Below, in pieces: positions 55,758 to 63,923 of a stretch of 64,000 bases of DNA. This stretch comes from an uncultured Clostridia bacterium. GTDB lineage: Bacteria > Bacillota > Clostridia > Oscillospirales > Acutalibacteraceae. The stretch is from the NCBI GenBank assembly GCA_944385105.1, contig CALWVR010000011.1, positions 170,788 to 234,787 on the forward strand, read 5' to 3'. Positions within the stretch are counted from its first letter, which is position 1; every line of letters begins with the position of its first letter. Below the pieces are notes generated by a model. The model was not told the origin of the DNA, searched no databases, and worked only from the letters and a program-made list of their open reading frames with translations. Position numbers and translations under genes: made by a program.

Positions 55758-56327
55758 TTATATCCCCTTTCCGATTAAATTATAAAATTGTTCAATAGAT
55801 TTATTAACAGCGTTTGTAACAGCTGTCGAGGAGATAGTAGCGCCGGTTATGGCACTTATTTCACTATTTTTATTAGACTCACCTTTAGTAATTGAGAATC
55901 CATTTTTAGGGGCATTAACTTTAAACTGTTCAGTAAATTTATCACTAGTTATATTTGCTCCAAGTCCAGGAGTTTCATTGTGAGAAAGAATAGAAATACC
56001 TTGAATTTGCCCTTCGACTGAAATACCAGTCATAACATTTATAGTGCCACCATATCCCTTATCTTCGTTAGAAAATACGTAACCAATTTTCTTATTATTT
56101 TTATCAAACCCAGTATAAAACTTTATTCCATCTTGCTCAGACTCAAGAAAGGAGACGGCACCGGGCAAGACAATACGTTGAGATGATTCTTGAGATTTTA
56201 GTTCTTGATTTAAAATGGCATCTTTTGTAAATACGTTAGTAAAGGCAAGTAGGAAGGTGACAATAAGACATATAATAAATAATGTTAAAGTAGGTTTTAG
56301 TATTTCAGTGGAATCAAATTTTTTCAT
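55758..56327 (-). CDS. rnfG: Rnf complex subunit RnfG
   Basis: Periplasmic-side subunit carrying covalent FMN. 189 residues: one N-terminal membrane segment (TLFIICLIVTFLLAFTNVF) and an FMN-binding domain. The flavinylation motif is TGATIS in ISAITGATISSTAV, where the Thr would take FMN from ApbE. The operon supplies that enzyme. GGGAGGG site ahead of the ATG. Confidence 0.95.
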   Translation of the reverse strand: MKKFDSTEILKPTLTLFIICLIVTFLLAFTNVFTKDAILNQELKSQESSQRIVLPGAVSFLESEQDGIKFYTGFDKNNKKIGYVFSNEDKGYGGTINVMTGISVEGQIQGISILSHNETPGLGANITSDKFTEQFKVNAPKNGFSITKGESNKNSEISAITGATISSTAVTNAVNKSIEQFYNLIGKGI

Positions 56328-57261
56328 TTACTTTACCCTCCCAGCCAAAAGCTTTCGGTATGGTAAGTTTCTCAATGTGAGGAACTAAAATATTCATAAG
56401 AACTATTGCAAAGCTTACTCCTTCTGGTAAGTTCCCAAATACACGTATTAAGACAGTAATAATCCCGCAGCCTATGCCAAATATAATTTTACCTTTAAAT
56501 GTGACAGGAGAGGTTACATAGTCAGTAGCCATAAATATTGCACCAAGTAAAAGGCCACCTGAGAGAACGTGAAATATTGGATCTTTACCAAATATAAAAG
56601 TGAAAATAAACACTGTTCCAATATATGTAAGTGGTATAGTAAGACTTATTACTTTACGAATGACAAGATATACTCCCCCTAAAATTAAGGTAAGGGAACA
56701 TACTTCACCTAATGAACCTGGTATATTTCCGCAGAAAAGGTCGGTGTAATTTGGTATAAATGAGGTAGAATGAGAAAGTGGAGTGGCATTTGTTGTTGCA
56801 TCTAGTGAATGTGTTAAATAAGAAAATGGGAATGTGTAAGTACTCATATCCTTTGGAAAAGATATAAGAAGTATAATACGAGCACAAAGTGCAGGATTTA
56901 CAAAGTTTTGCCCAAGTCCACCAAAAAGCTGCTTAACGACAACAATTGCAATAACGCTTCCCAAAATAGCTATAAAGACATTAATATTCACAGGAAGATT
57001 AAAAGCAAGTAAAATTCCAGTAACAATAGCACTTAAATCTGATGATGTGTCATTTCTTCGCATAATTATTCTACTTATAATCTCAGATAAAACGCAAGAA
57101 ATAGTGGTTGTGCAAATCAATAAAATAGCCCTAGCACCAAATATGACAGATGTGGAAATAGCAGTGGGAATAAGAGCAATTATAACATCCAGCATGATTT
57201 TACGGGTGTTAGTTTTACTATGTAAATGTGGAGAACTGGAAATACAAAGTTTAGAATCCAT
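56314..57261 (-). CDS. rnfD: Rnf complex subunit RnfD
   Basis: Membrane subunit with covalent FMN, about 315 residues. ATG 57261 is preferred (9 bases after GAGGT) over ATG 57267. Many membrane segments. NATPLS in DATTNATPLSHS is the place of the Thr-linked flavin in other RnfD proteins (consensus near SGATP), here with Asn instead of Gly. PLTYIGTVFIFTF and FMATDYVTSPVTFKG are conserved. Overlaps rnfG by 14 bases. Confidence 0.95.
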   Translation of the reverse strand: MDSKLCISSSPHLHSKTNTRKIMLDVIIALIPTAISTSVIFGARAILLICTTTISCVLSEIISRIIMRRNDTSSDLSAIVTGILLAFNLPVNINVFIAILGSVIAIVVVKQLFGGLGQNFVNPALCARIILLISFPKDMSTYTFPFSYLTHSLDATTNATPLSHSTSFIPNYTDLFCGNIPGSLGEVCSLTLILGGVYLVIRKVISLTIPLTYIGTVFIFTFIFGKDPIFHVLSGGLLLGAIFMATDYVTSPVTFKGKIIFGIGCGIITVLIRVFGNLPEGVSFAIVLMNILVPHIEKLTIPKAFGWEGKVNEKI

Positions 57262-57267
57262 GTGCAT

Positions 57268-58617
57268 TTACCTCTTTTTAATAGTTTTAGAATTTCTTAA
57301 AATTTTCTTTCCGAGTCGTATAGACTGAACAAGTGGTCGATGTGCAGGACAGATAAAAGAACAACAACCACATTCCATACAATTCATAATATTAAGTTTA
57401 TTAAGGGAATCAATGTCATTATTTTTAACACTTTGCTCCAAAAATAAAGGAGTAAGTTTCATAGGACAACTTTTAATACATTTTCCACAACGAATACATA
57501 TAGAAGGCTCAGACAAATTAGATTCACGCTCGTCTAGTGCTAATATAGAATTGTTTTGTTTTAATATAGGAAAATTATCATCCGCTAAGCATATACCCAT
57601 CATTGGGCCACCTAACAGTATCTTTTTAGGTGGCGATTTATATCCACCACAGAATTTAATTATGTCCTTTATAGAAGTACCAATAGGGACGACTATATTT
57701 TTAGGATTACTTATAGCCGAGCCATCAACAGTTATACATTTGCTAACAAGTGGTATACCAGTCTTAATATATTTGGAAAGAGTAGCAATAGTTGTAACAT
57801 TCATGACAATACATCCAACATCAGCGGGAAGTTTACCAATAGGCACAACCCTATTTATGCAGGACTTTATTAAAACCTTCTCAGCACCTTGTGGATAACG
57901 TGACTCGAGTTTTATAACTTTTATATTAGAAAATTTTGAATTAATTCTTTTATCTAAAATCTTTATAGCTTCAGGCTTATTAGTTTCAATGGCAATGATT
58001 GCTTTTTCTATTTTTAAAGTCTTTACAATGATTTTTATTCCGTCAATTACATCATTTATATTTTCAATTATTGTTCTATTATCAGAAGTTATGTAGGGTT
58101 CGCACTCAGCTGCATTTATTATTAATGTATCAATATTCTGATTATTTTTTAAATCTAATTTTATATGTGTTGGAAATCCGGCACCGCCAAGGCCAACAAG
58201 TCCACAGTTGCAAGCAGCATTGACAAGGTCCTTTGGGCTTTTTATGCTGGGAGCTTTTAAGTTTGCGTAAAGTTCAAACTTTTTATCGGACTCTATAGTT
58301 ATTGCTTTAGTGGTGGAACCGTCTGGCATTATGATGTTGTCTATTTTAGAGACAATTCCTGAAACACTTGAGTGAATTTTTGCAGAGAAATTATTTTCAC
58401 TATTTGCAATCACCTGTCCCAGTTTAACATGCTCGTTAACTTTTACAATTGGAATACAAGGCGCTCCGATGTGTTGCTGCATAGGTATCAAAACAGACTC
58501 AATATCCTTTAAAATCTCACATTTTGAATTTGAAGTATTTTTTAAATGTGGTACCTTTATTCCTCCATGAATCTTAAATGGAGGTACACTTAAATTAAGA
58601 AAACCAGTTATATGCAT
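57268..58617 (-). CDS. rnfC: Rnf complex subunit RnfC
   Basis: NADH-side subunit, 449 residues. The NuoF-like region has GLVGLGGAGFPTHIKLD near residue 140, then LINAAECEPYIT, and the SLBB stretch. Two C-terminal [4Fe-4S] motifs follow: CIRCGKCIKSCPMKLTP and CMECGCCSFICPAHRPLVQ. First rnf gene proper, after the Gx transporter. Confidence 0.96.
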   Translation of the reverse strand: MHITGFLNLSVPPFKIHGGIKVPHLKNTSNSKCEILKDIESVLIPMQQHIGAPCIPIVKVNEHVKLGQVIANSENNFSAKIHSSVSGIVSKIDNIIMPDGSTTKAITIESDKKFELYANLKAPSIKSPKDLVNAACNCGLVGLGGAGFPTHIKLDLKNNQNIDTLIINAAECEPYITSDNRTIIENINDVIDGIKIIVKTLKIEKAIIAIETNKPEAIKILDKRINSKFSNIKVIKLESRYPQGAEKVLIKSCINRVVPIGKLPADVGCIVMNVTTIATLSKYIKTGIPLVSKCITVDGSAISNPKNIVVPIGTSIKDIIKFCGGYKSPPKKILLGGPMMGICLADDNFPILKQNNSILALDERESNLSEPSICIRCGKCIKSCPMKLTPLFLEQSVKNNDIDSLNKLNIMNCMECGCCSFICPAHRPLVQSIRLGKKILRNSKTIKKR

Positions 58618-58650
58618 GTAGATTGTCCTCTCTAGTGTAATATTTAATAG

Positions 58651-59196
58651 TTATATAAACCCAAATACTTTATATAGGTAAGGTGAAATACTTTTTATAA
58701 GTAAACCTGTTAAACTACCAGTAATTAGAGCAAATAATATTATACATGGTAAATAATAGTATACTGAAGGTGAGATAATTATAGAGGATACAAATAGTTG
58801 TATTAAGTTATGTGTTATAGCGCCCGAAATTCCTAGGAAAATGGATGAGATCTTAGTATTTCTTATTTTTAAGAGAAGATAGATAACAAAAGTACTGCCA
58901 AGTCCACCGCATAGACTCATAATAAACGCTATGGTTCCTTTGTTAAGTAAAACGAATAAAGACTTTATAGTTGTGATGACAATGGCAGGGAAAAGTCCAA
59001 TACAATTAACTACAAACATAGTAATAATATTTGAAAATCCAGGTTTAAATCCAGGCGGCATAATAGGCAAAATAATTAATAATCCTTCCATAAATGAGAT
59101 GGATATAGCTAAAGCGCAGAAGATAGAAATGAAACAAAGAGTTTGAGTTTTCTGCCTAATTTTTAGATTACTTTTTTTTAAGTAAATTTTTTTCAT
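58651..59196 (-). CDS. Gx transporter / heptaprenyl diphosphate synthase component I-type membrane protein
   Basis: 181 residues with about five membrane segments (FISIFCALAISISFMEGLLIILP, IITMFVVNCIGLFPAIVITTIKSL, and so on) and PGFKPGFSN, the Gx-family mark. Families carry either name; the molecular role in rnf operons is not established. No clear ribosome-binding site, so translation may be coupled to the gene ending 4 bases upstream. Confidence 0.88.
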   Translation of the reverse strand: MKKIYLKKSNLKIRQKTQTLCFISIFCALAISISFMEGLLIILPIMPPGFKPGFSNIITMFVVNCIGLFPAIVITTIKSLFVLLNKGTIAFIMSLCGGLGSTFVIYLLLKIRNTKISSIFLGISGAITHNLIQLFVSSIIISPSVYYYLPCIILFALITGSLTGLLIKSISPYLYKVFGFI

Positions 59197-59199
59197 AAA

Positions 59200-59574
59200 C
59201 TAACCCGTTATGCTATCTATTTTATCATTGGAATTTTCAATTCTTATTATTATACCGGAAGGTAAACAGATAGCATTTTGCCCTTTACGTGAAATTTTTC
59301 CATATTTTTTACAAAGTTTATCAGGACATTGAGCTTCATAGAAGCTAATTTTACCTTTTTCTACCAAAATTTTAGCAGAATACTTAGCATCTATTTCGAC
59401 AATATAAGGAGAGTCCACTGCGGATAAATCTATTCTTTTTATTTGTTCTCCGTTTTTCTCTATAATAGCAATGTTGCCTAAGGGAGTTAGGAGGTGAAAT
59501 AAGGCTATAAATAATGTGCTAAAAAGTATTATAAATAATAAGATTAAAATATCTTTTTTCTTAAATGTTATCAT
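59200..59574 (-). CDS. NusG domain II-containing membrane protein
   Basis: 124 residues: one N-terminal membrane segment (ILILLFIILFSTLFIALFHLL) and a small extracellular domain with CPDKLCKKYGKISRKGQNAICLPSGIIIRI. This three-Cys motif marks the NusG-II family found next to ApbE and Gx transporters in clostridial rnf operons. Its role is unknown. Confidence 0.9.
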   Translation of the reverse strand: MITFKKKDILILLFIILFSTLFIALFHLLTPLGNIAIIEKNGEQIKRIDLSAVDSPYIVEIDAKYSAKILVEKGKISFYEAQCPDKLCKKYGKISRKGQNAICLPSGIIIRIENSNDKIDSITG

Positions 59575-59583
59575 ATTTTGTAC

Positions 59584-60672
59584 CTAGTTGTCGATAAAAA
59601 ATTTTTTGTTTGTGATTTTTAGATTATTTTTAAAAATCCCGGTTGTAAATACATGACGATTCTTGTCAACAAATACAGCACTAGCGTTATACTTATCTAA
59701 AAGACTTAAAGCTTCTTCTTTTCCTAGCACAAAGCAAGCTGTGGATAATACATCAGTTAAAGTACCGTTGCTGTTGTGATATATAGTAACGGACATTAAA
59801 TCGTTTTCTACGGGATATCCCGTTTTAGGACAAAGTATGTGGTGATAAAATTTGTTGTCTTGAGTAAAATTTCTCTCATAAGCCCCTGAGGTGGAAATAA
59901 AACCGGATGCCACGTTGAATATAGCAAACTCTGATGTATCATCAGTTGAGAAGGGATCTCTTATGGCTATTTTAAATGGATCTGAGTTTTTTTTGTGTCC
60001 GTATAGGCCTATACTCCCACCGGCGGATATAATTCCGTATTCCAAGTCGTGAAGCTTGTATTCATTTACAGCATACTCACAAGCGGAGCCCTTTCCTGCA
60101 CCGCCAAGGTCCAACTTAATGTTATCCTTTAGGAGTTTTACTCTATTTAGGTTTTTATCGACCGCTATGTTTTTGTAGTTTACGTATGGAAGCACTGACT
60201 TAATTTCATTTATATTTGGCAGACGCTGGTTTATTCCACCGAAGTCCCATAAATTAGAGAGGGGTAGGATAGTGGGCTCGAAGGAACCGTTAGTGTTTTC
60301 AGCGACGTCTAAGGCTATCGACAAGACGTCGAAGGTTTCTTTACTTAGTTGAATGTAGTCGCCGGACTTAGAGGAGTTTAACCTTGCAACGTCTGAAGAC
60401 CCAATGCGCCAGGAGAGTTTTTCCTCTAAGGACTTAATAGAGTCAAGCGCGCATTTGCAAGCCGTCTGTGCGTCCTTACCGCAAGCCGTCTGATTTATGT
60501 ATGTACCCATAGCGGTGGAGGAAAAGGTGAATGGGGGGTTGTTGTTATTTGTGGTGATGAGGTTGTTGTTGTTGCCTATACATATATATAAGGTTAGGAA
60601 TGAAAAACAACAAACTGATGTAATTAAAAGCACCACACTTCTACCTTGAACGAACTTTTTTAAACTTTTCAA
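59584..60672 (-). CDS. apbE: FAD:protein FMN transferase
   Basis: Attaches FMN through a phosphoester bond to Thr of target proteins such as RnfG and RnfD. 362 residues, TTG start after GGAG. An N-terminal membrane anchor (VVLLITSVCCFSFLTLYICIG), then FSSTAMGTYI, LDLGGAGKGSACEYAV, ISAGGSIGLYG, SGFISTSGAYERNF and HILCPKTGYPV. First gene of the rnf operon, so its targets are made with it. The half of the gene for the N-terminus is richer in GC than the remainder. Confidence 0.95.
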   Translation of the reverse strand: MKSLKKFVQGRSVVLLITSVCCFSFLTLYICIGNNNNLITTNNNNPPFTFSSTAMGTYINQTACGKDAQTACKCALDSIKSLEEKLSWRIGSSDVARLNSSKSGDYIQLSKETFDVLSIALDVAENTNGSFEPTILPLSNLWDFGGINQRLPNINEIKSVLPYVNYKNIAVDKNLNRVKLLKDNIKLDLGGAGKGSACEYAVNEYKLHDLEYGIISAGGSIGLYGHKKNSDPFKIAIRDPFSTDDTSEFAIFNVASGFISTSGAYERNFTQDNKFYHHILCPKTGYPVENDLMSVTIYHNSNGTLTDVLSTACFVLGKEEALSLLDKYNASAVFVDKNRHVFTTGIFKNNLKITNKKFFIDN

Positions 60673-60702
60673 TATTATTCTCCTTAGTAATTATTATAAG
60701 TA

Positions 60703-60731
60703 ATTTTACCATTAATGCAGAAAATTATCAA
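60703..60731 (-). promoter_or_regulatory. Probable promoter of the rnf operon
   Basis: Minus strand: TTGATA (60731-60726), 17 bases, TAAAAT (60708-60703). Confidence 0.65.
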
Positions 60732-60736
60732 ATTTT

Positions 60737-60750
60737 AAGGGAATTCCCTT
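60737..60750. promoter_or_regulatory. Perfect palindrome between rnf operon and nth
   Basis: AAGGGAATTCCCTT, a 14-bp perfect palindrome just upstream of the rnf -35 box and between the divergent genes; a candidate operator. Confidence 0.4.
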
Positions 60751-60797
60751 TACTACGAGCTCCGTTTATGATAACTTATTAATAAGGAGGGCGTTAT

Positions 60798-61436
60798 ATG
60801 ACAAATGAAGAGCTGGGGAAACTTGCGATTGAGAGGTTAAAGGGTGAGTATAGCGAGGCTGAGTGTTCGCTTGACTACCAGGATCCGTTGCAGCTTTTGA
60901 TAGCCACAAGGCTTGCGGCGCAGTGCACGGACGCACGAGTAAACGTAGTAACCAAGGAGTTATTTAAGAGGTTTAGGAGTTTAGATGACTTTGCCGACGC
61001 GGACGTATTAGAGGTTGAAGAGTATATAAGGCCGTGCGGGTTTTACCACACGAAGGCAAGGGACATAGTGGGCATGTGCCAAATGATGAGGGATAGATTT
61101 GGCGGGAAGGTGCCGGAAACGATTGAGGAGCTAACGCAGCTGCCGGGGATTGGAAGGAAGACGGCGAACTTAATAATTGGTGACGTGTATGGAAAGCCGG
61201 CTGTAGTGGTGGACACGCATTGCATTAGGTTAACAAGGCGACTGGGCTTTCACGACTTAAAGGACGCAGTTAAGATAGAGAATACGTTAAGGGAGGCACT
61301 GCCGCCGGAGGAGTCGAACAAGTTTTGCCATAGACTGGTGTTGCATGGACGTGCGGTATGTAAGGCGCAGAAGCCACGATGCGAGGAGTGCGTTTTGCGG
61401 GACATTTGTAAATACTATAATGAACAAAAAAAGTAG
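60798..61436 (+). CDS. nth: Endonuclease III
   Basis: DNA glycosylase/AP lyase for oxidised pyrimidines. 212 residues: helix-hairpin-helix LPGIGRKTANLI with the catalytic Lys, the catalytic Asp in VVDTHCIR, and the C-terminal [4Fe-4S] loop CKAQKPRCEECVLRDIC. Noticeably richer in GC than most of the window (about half G+C in one 60-base count). The stop codon lies inside the terminator stem. Confidence 0.96.
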   Translation: MTNEELGKLAIERLKGEYSEAECSLDYQDPLQLLIATRLAAQCTDARVNVVTKELFKRFRSLDDFADADVLEVEEYIRPCGFYHTKARDIVGMCQMMRDRFGGKVPETIEELTQLPGIGRKTANLIIGDVYGKPAVVVDTHCIRLTRRLGFHDLKDAVKIENTLREALPPEESNKFCHRLVLHGRAVCKAQKPRCEECVLRDICKYYNEQKK

Positions 61437-61461
61437 TACCAAAGTTTGGTACTACTTTTTT
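61426..61461 (+). terminator. Terminator of nth
   Basis: AAAAAGTAGTACC and GGTACTACTTTTTT form a long stem followed by T6. Confidence 0.9.
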
Positions 61462-61475
61462 GTAGTGTAAAGCCA

Positions 61476-61883
61476 CTATTCTTCCAAGTTTTCCAAGGCA
61501 TAGTCGATGCATTGATTTATAAGTTTGTTAAAGGAAATGCCGTATTCCTCTCCTAGTTGCATTAGTTTGTTATAAGTCTCAGTCTTAATTCTTATTGTTC
61601 TACTAATCGAAGATGTTTTTTCAGCTTCCTTGTTTACTTTAAATTTATCCATACTATTACCTCCTGTAGCTGGTGGATAGGGTTTAGTTTCGTTGGTAAG
61701 CCCTAGAATATAATCGACGCTAGTATTATAAAATTTAGCCAAGTTTTTTAATACGTAAGTAGGAATATCATTAGAACCAGTTTCATATTGAGAATAGCCG
61801 GTTTGAGACATGTGGAGTAAATCTCCAATGTCACTCTGAGTTTTATCATGGTCTTCCCTAAGGTCTCTTAATCTTTTATTCAT
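61476..61883 (-). CDS. XRE-family regulator with C-terminal ribbon-helix-helix-like segment
   Basis: About 135 residues. The N-terminal HTH_XRE domain (KRLRDLREDHDKTQSDIGDLLHMSQTGYSQYETG) is followed by a linker and a segment SRTIRIKTETYNKLMQLGEEYGISFNKLINQCIDYAL, which resembles an Arc/CopG ribbon-helix-helix fold. Two DNA-binding folds in one short protein are unusual. ATG 61883 lies 9 bases from AAGGA; ATG 61889 is also possible. The upstream regulator's stop overlaps this start region. Confidence 0.8.
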   Translation of the reverse strand: MNKRLRDLREDHDKTQSDIGDLLHMSQTGYSQYETGSNDIPTYVLKNLAKFYNTSVDYILGLTNETKPYPPATGGNSMDKFKVNKEAEKTSSISRTIRIKTETYNKLMQLGEEYGISFNKLINQCIDYALENLEE

Positions 61884-61888
61884 TTTCA

Positions 61889-62227
61889 TCAATCCTTAAT
61901 GTTATTTTCTAGTTTTATACAACTATCTATTATATCTTCAATGCACCTCACTTTACTGGAGGACAGAAGCTGCAATTTTTTCTGAAGGTATTCAATGTCC
62001 TTGTCAATAATTTCTCCAGTCAAAATGTAATCTGCACTTACGCCTAAAGCCATACTTATTTTGTATAGGTTTTCAGGCCGTATAGCTTTTTTGCCGAGTT
62101 CAGCAGATGAAATCATTTGTGGGCTTACGTCTATTTTCTCAGCTAACTCTTCTTGCGTAAGCCTTTCTTGTTTCCTACGATCAATAATTCTTTTTCCAAT
62201 TTCTTTCAAAAATTTTTCGTTGTCCAT
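61889..62227 (-). CDS. XRE-family transcriptional regulator
   Basis: 112 residues from ATG 62227. HTH_XRE at the N-terminus (IGKRIIDRRKQERLTQEELAEKIDVSPQMISSAELGKKAIRPENLYKISMALGVS) and a helical C-terminus. A GTG at 62239 would add four residues; the site GGGATGTGAT suits neither start well. Translationally linked to the next gene. Phage-repressor-like. Confidence 0.85.
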   Translation of the reverse strand: MDNEKFLKEIGKRIIDRRKQERLTQEELAEKIDVSPQMISSAELGKKAIRPENLYKISMALGVSADYILTGEIIDKDIEYLQKKLQLLSSSKVRCIEDIIDSCIKLENNIKD

Positions 62228-62254
62228 AAAATAAATCACATCCCTTATTTTTAA

Positions 62255-62323
62255 CTATAGTGATATTTTATCTACTATGAAGCAATTTATTAATAGACTA
62301 TAGTTGATAAAACTCTTCTATAG
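62255..62323. promoter_or_regulatory. Repeated CTATAG boxes between divergent XRE genes
   Basis: CTATAG occurs at 62255-62260, 62298-62303 and 62318-62323; the first and third are followed by TGATA/TGTTA. They flank and overlap the plus-strand promoter, as operators for the XRE repressors would. Confidence 0.5.
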
Positions 62324-62332
62324 TGTTATAAT
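62304..62332 (+). promoter_or_regulatory. Probable promoter of the 62372 XRE gene
   Basis: TTGATA at 62304-62309, 17 bases, TATAAT at 62327-62332; two CTATAG boxes touch it. Confidence 0.65.
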
Positions 62333-62371
62333 TAAATATAATTACAATTTTTGGTAGATAGGAGAAATAAC

Positions 62372-62602
62372 ATGGACAAAAAGAAATATGTAGAAAACTC
62401 TAAGGATTTGGCCTTTAAACTACGCAGGTGCAGACAAGAAAAGGGCATAATTCAAAAGGACATGGCCAAACTCTTAAATGTGGAGCGGTCAACCTACACA
62501 TACTATGAGCTTGCAAAAACCACCCCAAGTATATTTACGCTTATAGAAATTTCGAAAGTTTTAAACATAGACCTAAACGAAATAATTTCAATCAATAAAT
62601 AA
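62372..62602 (+). CDS. Small XRE-family regulator
   Basis: 76 residues from ATG 62372 (AGGAG ahead). A single HTH_XRE domain: [58 protein letters not shown]. Divergent from the 62227 regulator, a repressor/antirepressor-like pairing, but without any recognisable phage or element gene nearby. Confidence 0.85.
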   Translation: MDKKKYVENSKDLAFKLRRCRQEKGIIQKDMAKLLNVERSTYTYYELAKTTPSIFTLIEISKVLNIDLNEIISINK

Positions 62603-62632
62603 AAAAAGCCCCCTGACTTAAGTCAGGAGGTC
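62601..62632 (-). terminator. Terminator of the deacetylase gene
   Basis: CCTGACTTAAGTCAGG core extended by GAC..CCC pairs; on the minus strand T7 follows. It can also end the plus-strand XRE gene. Confidence 0.85.
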
Positions 62633-62649
62633 TTTCCCACCTTTTTACC

Positions 62650-63711
62650 TTATCTATATGGGCGCACAAGGGAGTATGGGGCTGGGTCGATGTTGTGGGT
62701 GAGCTTGTCAAACCTAAACCCTTGCTGCCGCAGCCCCTCTATCAACTTAGGCAGCGCCTCAACGGTGGTTCTCTTAGGGGCGGCGTCATGCATCAGCACA
62801 ACTCCATGCGCACACTTAGACGAGTTTGACAGTACGTTCGAAACACACTTCTCAGCCGGAGTAGGCGTCCTACTAACAGCGTCTCCAACCGACAAGTTCC
62901 AGTCAAAATAGTCAAACCCACGCCTCGTCATCTCAGCAATAATCTCGCGATAGTTATGCTTGTTAAATCCGTTCTTAGACCCGCCAGGGAACCTAAATAA
63001 CGTCGGTTTAACGCCAGTCGTCTCGTAAACTAAGGTATAGATTTTGTTAAAGTCGTCAAGATATGACTCAACGGTCTTATAAATACTTTTAAAGTCATGC
63101 GTATACGTATGGATCGCCAGGGTATGCCCTTCGTCAACGATCCTTTTCATCATTTTTTTGCCAAGTTCACCGCCGCATCCCGTGACGAAAAAAGTCGCCT
63201 TTATATCATTAGCCTTAAGTATATCAAGCACCTCAGCAGTGCGCTGCGACGGACCGTCATCAAAGGTCAAGAATATGGTTTTGTTAGGTGTAACCTGAGT
63301 CTCAGGCCTCGTGCAATAAAGCTCCGGGTATAGGTTGTCGTAGCTCTTGGTCTTATATGTGCCTTCATGAGACGTTGATGTTGTGCTTAGTATCTTACCC
63401 TTAGACTCGTCTGCGTCGTTAGCATAAGCCTTCTCCTCAGCCTCTTGAACGCTTTTAGTGGACTTGTCCACGGCTTTATTATACGTATCCTGGCTGTCGT
63501 TTCCCTCATCCTTAATTTTCTTTTCACTAGCTTTAGTTACATGAAGTTCTTCATCTTTGTTCTCCTTGACACTTTCCACTTGAACTTCATTGTTTCGTGC
63601 GACTATAAGGTTAGTTAAGGTTACAGTAGTAGCGCAAAGTATCACAACCGCACACACAAATACTTTAGTGTGCTTCAAAAATAAACTTTTTATATATTGA
63701 AAGATTTTCAT
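62650..63711 (-). CDS. Polysaccharide deacetylase (NodB fold)
   Basis: 353 residues. An N-terminal membrane anchor (HTKVFVCAVVILCATTVTLTNLIVA) and a polar linker lead to the NodB domain at about residue 145. Motifs: FLTFDDGPSQRT (metal Asp, catalytic Asp), HTYTHDF (metal His), FRFPGGS, FDWNLSVGDA and VVLMHDA (catalytic His). Probably deacetylates peptidoglycan GlcNAc at the cell surface; substrate is inferred. GC-rich relative to the window (58% in one 60-base count). Confidence 0.94.
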   Translation of the reverse strand: MKIFQYIKSLFLKHTKVFVCAVVILCATTVTLTNLIVARNNEVQVESVKENKDEELHVTKASEKKIKDEGNDSQDTYNKAVDKSTKSVQEAEEKAYANDADESKGKILSTTSTSHEGTYKTKSYDNLYPELYCTRPETQVTPNKTIFLTFDDGPSQRTAEVLDILKANDIKATFFVTGCGGELGKKMMKRIVDEGHTLAIHTYTHDFKSIYKTVESYLDDFNKIYTLVYETTGVKPTLFRFPGGSKNGFNKHNYREIIAEMTRRGFDYFDWNLSVGDAVSRTPTPAEKCVSNVLSNSSKCAHGVVLMHDAAPKRTTVEALPKLIEGLRQQGFRFDKLTHNIDPAPYSLVRPYR

Positions 63712-63894
63712 ATTTATATCGCCGTTCCTTCCGATTCATGTTTTTATACATTATATATTACATTTTTATTTTTTTCAACAAATCTTGCGTAAGTTTCGTA
63801 ATTAATTATATTTTGTACATTAAAATGCATTTTAGAAATGATTTTTATACAAAATAACAAAATAAAATTTATCAAAAAAAGATGAAAAAAGTAG

Positions 63895-63923
63895 TTGACA
63901 AAGAAGAGAGGAGGTGATAGAAT
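63895..63923 (+). promoter_or_regulatory. Strong promoter at the window edge, possibly for a stable RNA operon
   Basis: TTGACA at 63895-63900, 17 bases, TAGAAT at 63918-63923. A hairpin (CACGCT 63930-63935 with AGCGTG 63957-63962) would form near the start of the transcript. No coding frame of length follows within the window. Confidence 0.6.
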
